From NCBI RefSeq assembly GCF_023053635.1, contig NC_086172.1, positions 65,584,681 through 65,648,680 of the forward strand: a stretch of DNA of 64,000 nt. Direction: 5' to 3'. Each line of letters opens with the position of its first letter. Within the stretch, counting starts at the first letter, position 1. Positions 60,711-64,000 of the stretch are shown piece after piece. The DNA comes from Elgaria multicarinata webbii. Lineage: Eukaryota; Chordata; Lepidosauria; Squamata; Anguidae. Under the pieces are notes generated by a model. It made no database searches and was not told where the DNA came from. It saw nothing but the letters and a program-made list of their open reading frames with translations. The position numbers and the translations under genes were made by a program.

Positions 60711-60954
60711 TAGTGGCCGTTCCGGCCATCCCATTCTGTTCCGGACGTTGTTTTGGGAGTTCTGGGGTTAATAGTGATATAATATTGGCATGGTTTTAGT
60801 CCTAAAATATTGTTCCCAAGTGTTGCTAACACATGCCACTGTTTTTGGTATGGTTTTTTAATATAATGGGGTCATTCTGGCCTGTTCCGTTCCGTTCCGG
60901 CTTTTGTGTTTTTCGTAATTTTCTGTATTTCGTAATTGTGTTTTTAACCTGTTG

Positions 60955-61046
60955 GATGTTTTTCGTGGTTTTAATTTTTGTGAACCGCCCAGAGAGCTTC
61001 GGCTATTGGGCGGTATAAAAATGTAATAAATAAATAAATAAATAAA
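60955..61046 (+). repeat. L2-like LINE tail
   Basis: TTGTGAACCGCCCAGAGAGC, TTCGGCTATTGGGCGGTATA, AAAATG and (AATA)n: intact tail identical in form to 46325-46387. It begins about 50 bp to the right of the foldback element, which may therefore have landed in this LINE's 3' region. Confidence 0.8.
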
Positions 61047-62106
61047 TTACACCGTCCCTTATTATTGAATCAAGCTTTGCAGAGACTTGCTGTGACAGCA
61101 ACAACAACAACAACAAAAAAGTTCTGAAATGTTATTCCAGTCTGTTTATTTCCCCCCTAAAATTCTAGTGATACATATGAGCATAATTTACTGCTTATAT
61201 GTCAAGAAAATACTTCTTCAGGTTATTTACATCACTGCTACATGAAGCAGGCAATGGTAAATATGGCTTTTAGCGTGAGAACAGCACCCTGATCCTAAAT
61301 AGGATACATGCTTCTGCATACCATTTGCTGGGGAGCAACAGCAGAAGAGGACTATTGTATTATCATGCCCTGTTTGGGGTCTTCCTGAAGTCATTTGGTA
61401 AGGTTGGCCTCTGTGAGGAGCAAGATGCTGGGGCTCAGCAAATAGCTTAAGGAGCAGCCATGAGACTAGCTCTGTGTCACTTCTCCCACAAAAACGACTT
61501 CCCCATCCGCATGACATTAAAGCTGAGATGACATTTGTCCCATTAGAACCAGCCTTTGCTCCTTGTCCAATGTTTTTAAATGCCAGAACCAGCTAAATGG
61601 AGGAGTGCCTTTTATGTGCATTCCTCAGATGCTGGAATGCAGTTTCCTTTCATGTTGACGGGCTTGCTTGACTGAGGGAAAATGTGCCCTGGGGACATAC
61701 TAAAATGAAGGACATTGAGTGGTCATTGAAACACTTTGGTTCATTCCAAATGGTCTTAGGAAATCCTTTTAGGGACCATCTTCAAATCAACAGGCTCATA
61801 GCCCAAAGTAGGAATACATTGAAATCATGGTATATGAAATTATAGCACGTAGCTATGATAGAAAAAAAAATGCCATAAAATTAGCCAAAGTCAAAATACC
61901 TGACTTTTATAAAACATGACAGGATTTTATTTTATATACTGAGCAGGATCATGCACAGTAGTATATGCCAAACCCTTTCCTCAGATTATGGAAAAGAGAC
62001 TAAATATTAGTTTGATATAGAGAAGAATGATAAAAGGAAACTTCTAAGCAGCCCATGAACTCCTCATATAGTTTGGTCTGTAATGCTAAGTGAAAAATAT
62101 GAATAG
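61047..62106. other. no gene or repeat recognised
   Basis: Apart from a short (CAA)n run near 61098-61117 I see no feature in this stretch. Confidence 0.4.
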
Positions 62107-62335
62107 AGGTTAAATTTATTTGTTTATTTATTTATTTATTTATTTATTTATTACATTTTTATACTGCCCGTCAGCTGAAGCTCTCTGAGCAATGCACAAT
62201 TAAAAAACATAAACTATAACAAGTATAAATTTAAATCATTAAGAAGTTAAAAAAGGCAGTATAAAACTAGCTACATTAAAAAAACAGGGAAAGCCTGTGT
62301 AAAAAAGGCATGTCTTCAGGAGGCGTTTAAAAGAT
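62107..62335 (-). repeat. L2-like LINE tail fragment with (TTTA)n
   Basis: (TTTA)n at 62113-62151 followed by CATTTTTATACTGCCCGTCA, GCTGAAGCTCTCTGAGCAAT and an A-rich body: complement of the L2-type 3' end. Confidence 0.7.
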
Positions 62336-62440
62336 GTTATGTACTACCCTCTGGATAATTTTATTTAAATTCAATATATTCCCCTTTTTTATTTACTTCT
62401 TTTCTTTTTCATACTTCTGGTTGACTTTCTTTTGGAAAAT

Positions 62441-62461
62441 TATATATATATATATATATAT
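62441..62461. repeat. (TA)n microsatellite
   Basis: About ten TA units between T-rich sequence and ATTCGGTC. Confidence 0.9.
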
Positions 62462-62847
62462 TCGGTCAAAAGCCTGTTATAGTAATTATTTATTGATGTT
62501 CTGAAGTGGGGGAAGAGAGAAACAAATAATTTAAATATTTCTTGGTGGGGCTTGGATCAGGTAAATTCAGTTCTGATTGGCTGGGCGTTCCCATGAGGTG
62601 GGAAAGAGCGGGAAAAGACATTTGGTGTCAGTCAGTCTGAGATTAGACAGCGAGAGGGAAGGGGTGTTCTTTGGTAGGTGAAGTTTCAGAAAGAAAACTG
62701 AGGAGAAACTCAACAGCTGAGGCTTGAATATGAAACTAAGGGTTCTGTTGAATATTCCCCTCGAATATTAAGATATTCCTGTGGGATAACCATGGGTAGT
62801 TAGTGAAGGTCAGGTGTAGGGTGGCTGTATTATGCCAGAAAGCTGCC

Positions 62848-63735
62848 CTAAAAGAAGCTTATACAAGCAGGCAGAGGCAAACACCCAGATAAATGGCTCA
62901 AGCAGCCAGAAATACAATAGGAGAAGCTTTGGGATTCAGAAGAATCTTGTTATGGAGTGTATTTGGCTAAAGGTTTAGGGGGTGGTTTTTTCCTGTGGTA
63001 AAAGAAGGTTATACAAGCAGGCAGCAGCAAACGCCCATATAAATGGCATGAGCAGCCAGAAATACAATAGGAGAAGCTTTGGGATTCAGAAGAAGACTGT
63101 TATGGGGTGTATTTGGCTAAAGGTTTAGGGGTGTTTTTTCCTGAGGTAAAAGGTTATACACGCAGGCAACAGCAAACACCCAGATAAATGGTCCAAGCCG
63201 CCAGAAATACAATATGAGAAGTTTTGAGATTCAGAAGAAGACTACTACGGGTATATTGGGCTAGAGTAAAGGTTTAGGGATTTTTTTCCTGAGGTAAACA
63301 TAGTCTTTAAGAGGCTTATAATAGGGACAGTGTCCTTAAGAATTATCACTGGGAGTTTTATGACTTTTTTCTTCTTTTTTTTGGCTAAACATGCATAGGA
63401 TTGTTTAATAGTTCGTCATGGCTCTAGTTTTGGAGACTCTCTTATGCCAAAGCCTCTTGTAACAGGAAATTCTGAAGAGATTTGGTGGCGGGGGGTGGGG
63501 GAAGGGTCCACTTGTAGAACTTGGAGTTACAGTGGCAGAGAGTTCCTTAGGCCCTGAGATCTTGCCAGAAGAGGGTTAAACAAGCAGGCAGCAAAACCTC
63601 AAATAAATTGTCCAAGCAGCCAGAAATACAACAGGAGGTGCTTTGGGAGTCAAAAGAAGACTATCCAAGAGCTAGAGCTAGATGTGGGTGTATATCTAAG
63701 GTGAAGGTTTGGGAATAAGTCCTGAGGTAAAATGA
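62848..63735 (+). repeat. hierarchical tandem repeat, ~148-bp unit within a ~420-bp unit
   Basis: The word ATACAAGCAGGCAG (or variant) starts units at 62861, 63011 and 63156 (periods 150 and 145), each with CAGCCAGAAATACAATA, GAAGCTTTGGGATTCAGAAG, GTATTTGGCTAAAGGTTTAG and TTTTTCCTGAGGTAAA. A fourth unit near 63578-63725 follows after 270 bp. Both unit 3 and unit 4 are followed by AGGCTTATA...ACAGTGTC...CCTTAAGAATTA, so a longer block was duplicated at about 420 bp. No coding frame. Identity unknown. Confidence 0.8.
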
Positions 63736-64000
63736 GTCATTAAGGCTTATAGTTAATAGCAACAGTGTCTCTATTCCTTAAGAATTAATACCGTCTTTTG
63801 AAAACCCCAAAGTAAATAGTAGTATTCTCTGATGCACTAAAAATCCCTTTAATCAGGAAGAAACAAAGGCTGGTAGCTGAAATTTTATATAAGATAGGAA
63901 AGTTATAACAATATAGGTAGAGGGGATATGGGTTTTTCTTATCTTGTATTCTATTATCAAGCTGTCAAATTAGCCTTACTAAATTATTGATAAATTGTTG

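Larger units (their letters stand above)
58989..60905. mobile_element. 1.9-kb foldback element with 149-bp tandem units in both arms
   Basis: Left end AAAAGCCGGAACGGAACGGA and right end its exact inverse; over the outer ~190 bp the two ends match with only a few differences. Left arm 58989-60108, right arm 60127-60905, loop 60109-60126. Inside the left arm the word GCTCCAAAAGTTGCC (or a one-base variant) recurs at 59462, 59611, 59760, 59909 and 60058, exactly 149 bp apart each time. In the right arm CCCGGAACGGG recurs at 60133, 60282, 60431 and (one variant) 60578. Flanks share a 4-bp GTGT (58985-58988 and 60906-60909), a possible target duplication. CpG-rich in an AT-rich setting. Overlapping minus-strand open frames change frame each unit (149 is not a multiple of 3), so they are not a gene. 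A foldback-type DNA transposon is the best reading; family unknown. Confidence 0.85.

Overview
This is a vertebrate nuclear window, most likely from a squamate reptile (lizard or snake). The call rests on a tRNA-headed SINE of the Squam/Sauria type, CR1 and L2-clade LINE 3' ends with (AAAT)n tails, and many short palindromic DNA elements, together with two intron-split genes recognised by protein sequence. I cannot narrow it below squamate.

Layout. (1) Positions 1 to about 4 kb are upstream intergenic DNA. A CpG-rich block at about 4.08-4.96 kb ends a likely non-coding first exon with a good splice donor at 4431/4432. (2) 22974-31734 (+) carries the complete coding part of STEAP3, a six-membrane-pass NADPH/FAD/heme metalloreductase: four coding exons, all splice sites legible, 488 residues, both predicted heme histidines present. 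Intron 1 would be about 18.5 kb of repeat-rich DNA. (3) About 31.7-42.0 kb is the STEAP3 3' side and the gap between two convergent genes. (4) 42128-57359 (-) carries complete C2orf76 (UPF0538 family): five coding exons (133, 51, 38, 82 and 77 coding nt), 126 residues, an AATAAA signal 112 nt past the stop, and a non-coding first exon in a GC-rich promoter at about 57.36-57.62 kb with four CCAAT/ATTGG boxes. (5) About 57.6-64.0 kb has no gene I can read. It holds a 1.9-kb foldback element with 149-bp tandem units in both arms, and a second, hierarchical tandem array.

STEAP3 and C2orf76 lie tail to tail, as I recall for human chromosome 2q14, where DBI lies head to head with C2orf76. No DBI exon is recognisable to the right of the C2orf76 promoter, so it is probably beyond the window. 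The two genes have no known shared pathway: STEAP3 reduces endosomal ferric iron, while C2orf76 has no established function.

The most unusual object is the foldback element at 58989-60905. It has near-identical outer arms, a perfect 23-bp hairpin at its centre with an 18-nt loop, and exact 149-bp phasing in both arms. It would fold into a very long hairpin if transcribed. Several nested insertions, and the transposon crowding around the short C2orf76 exons, are also worth a second look.
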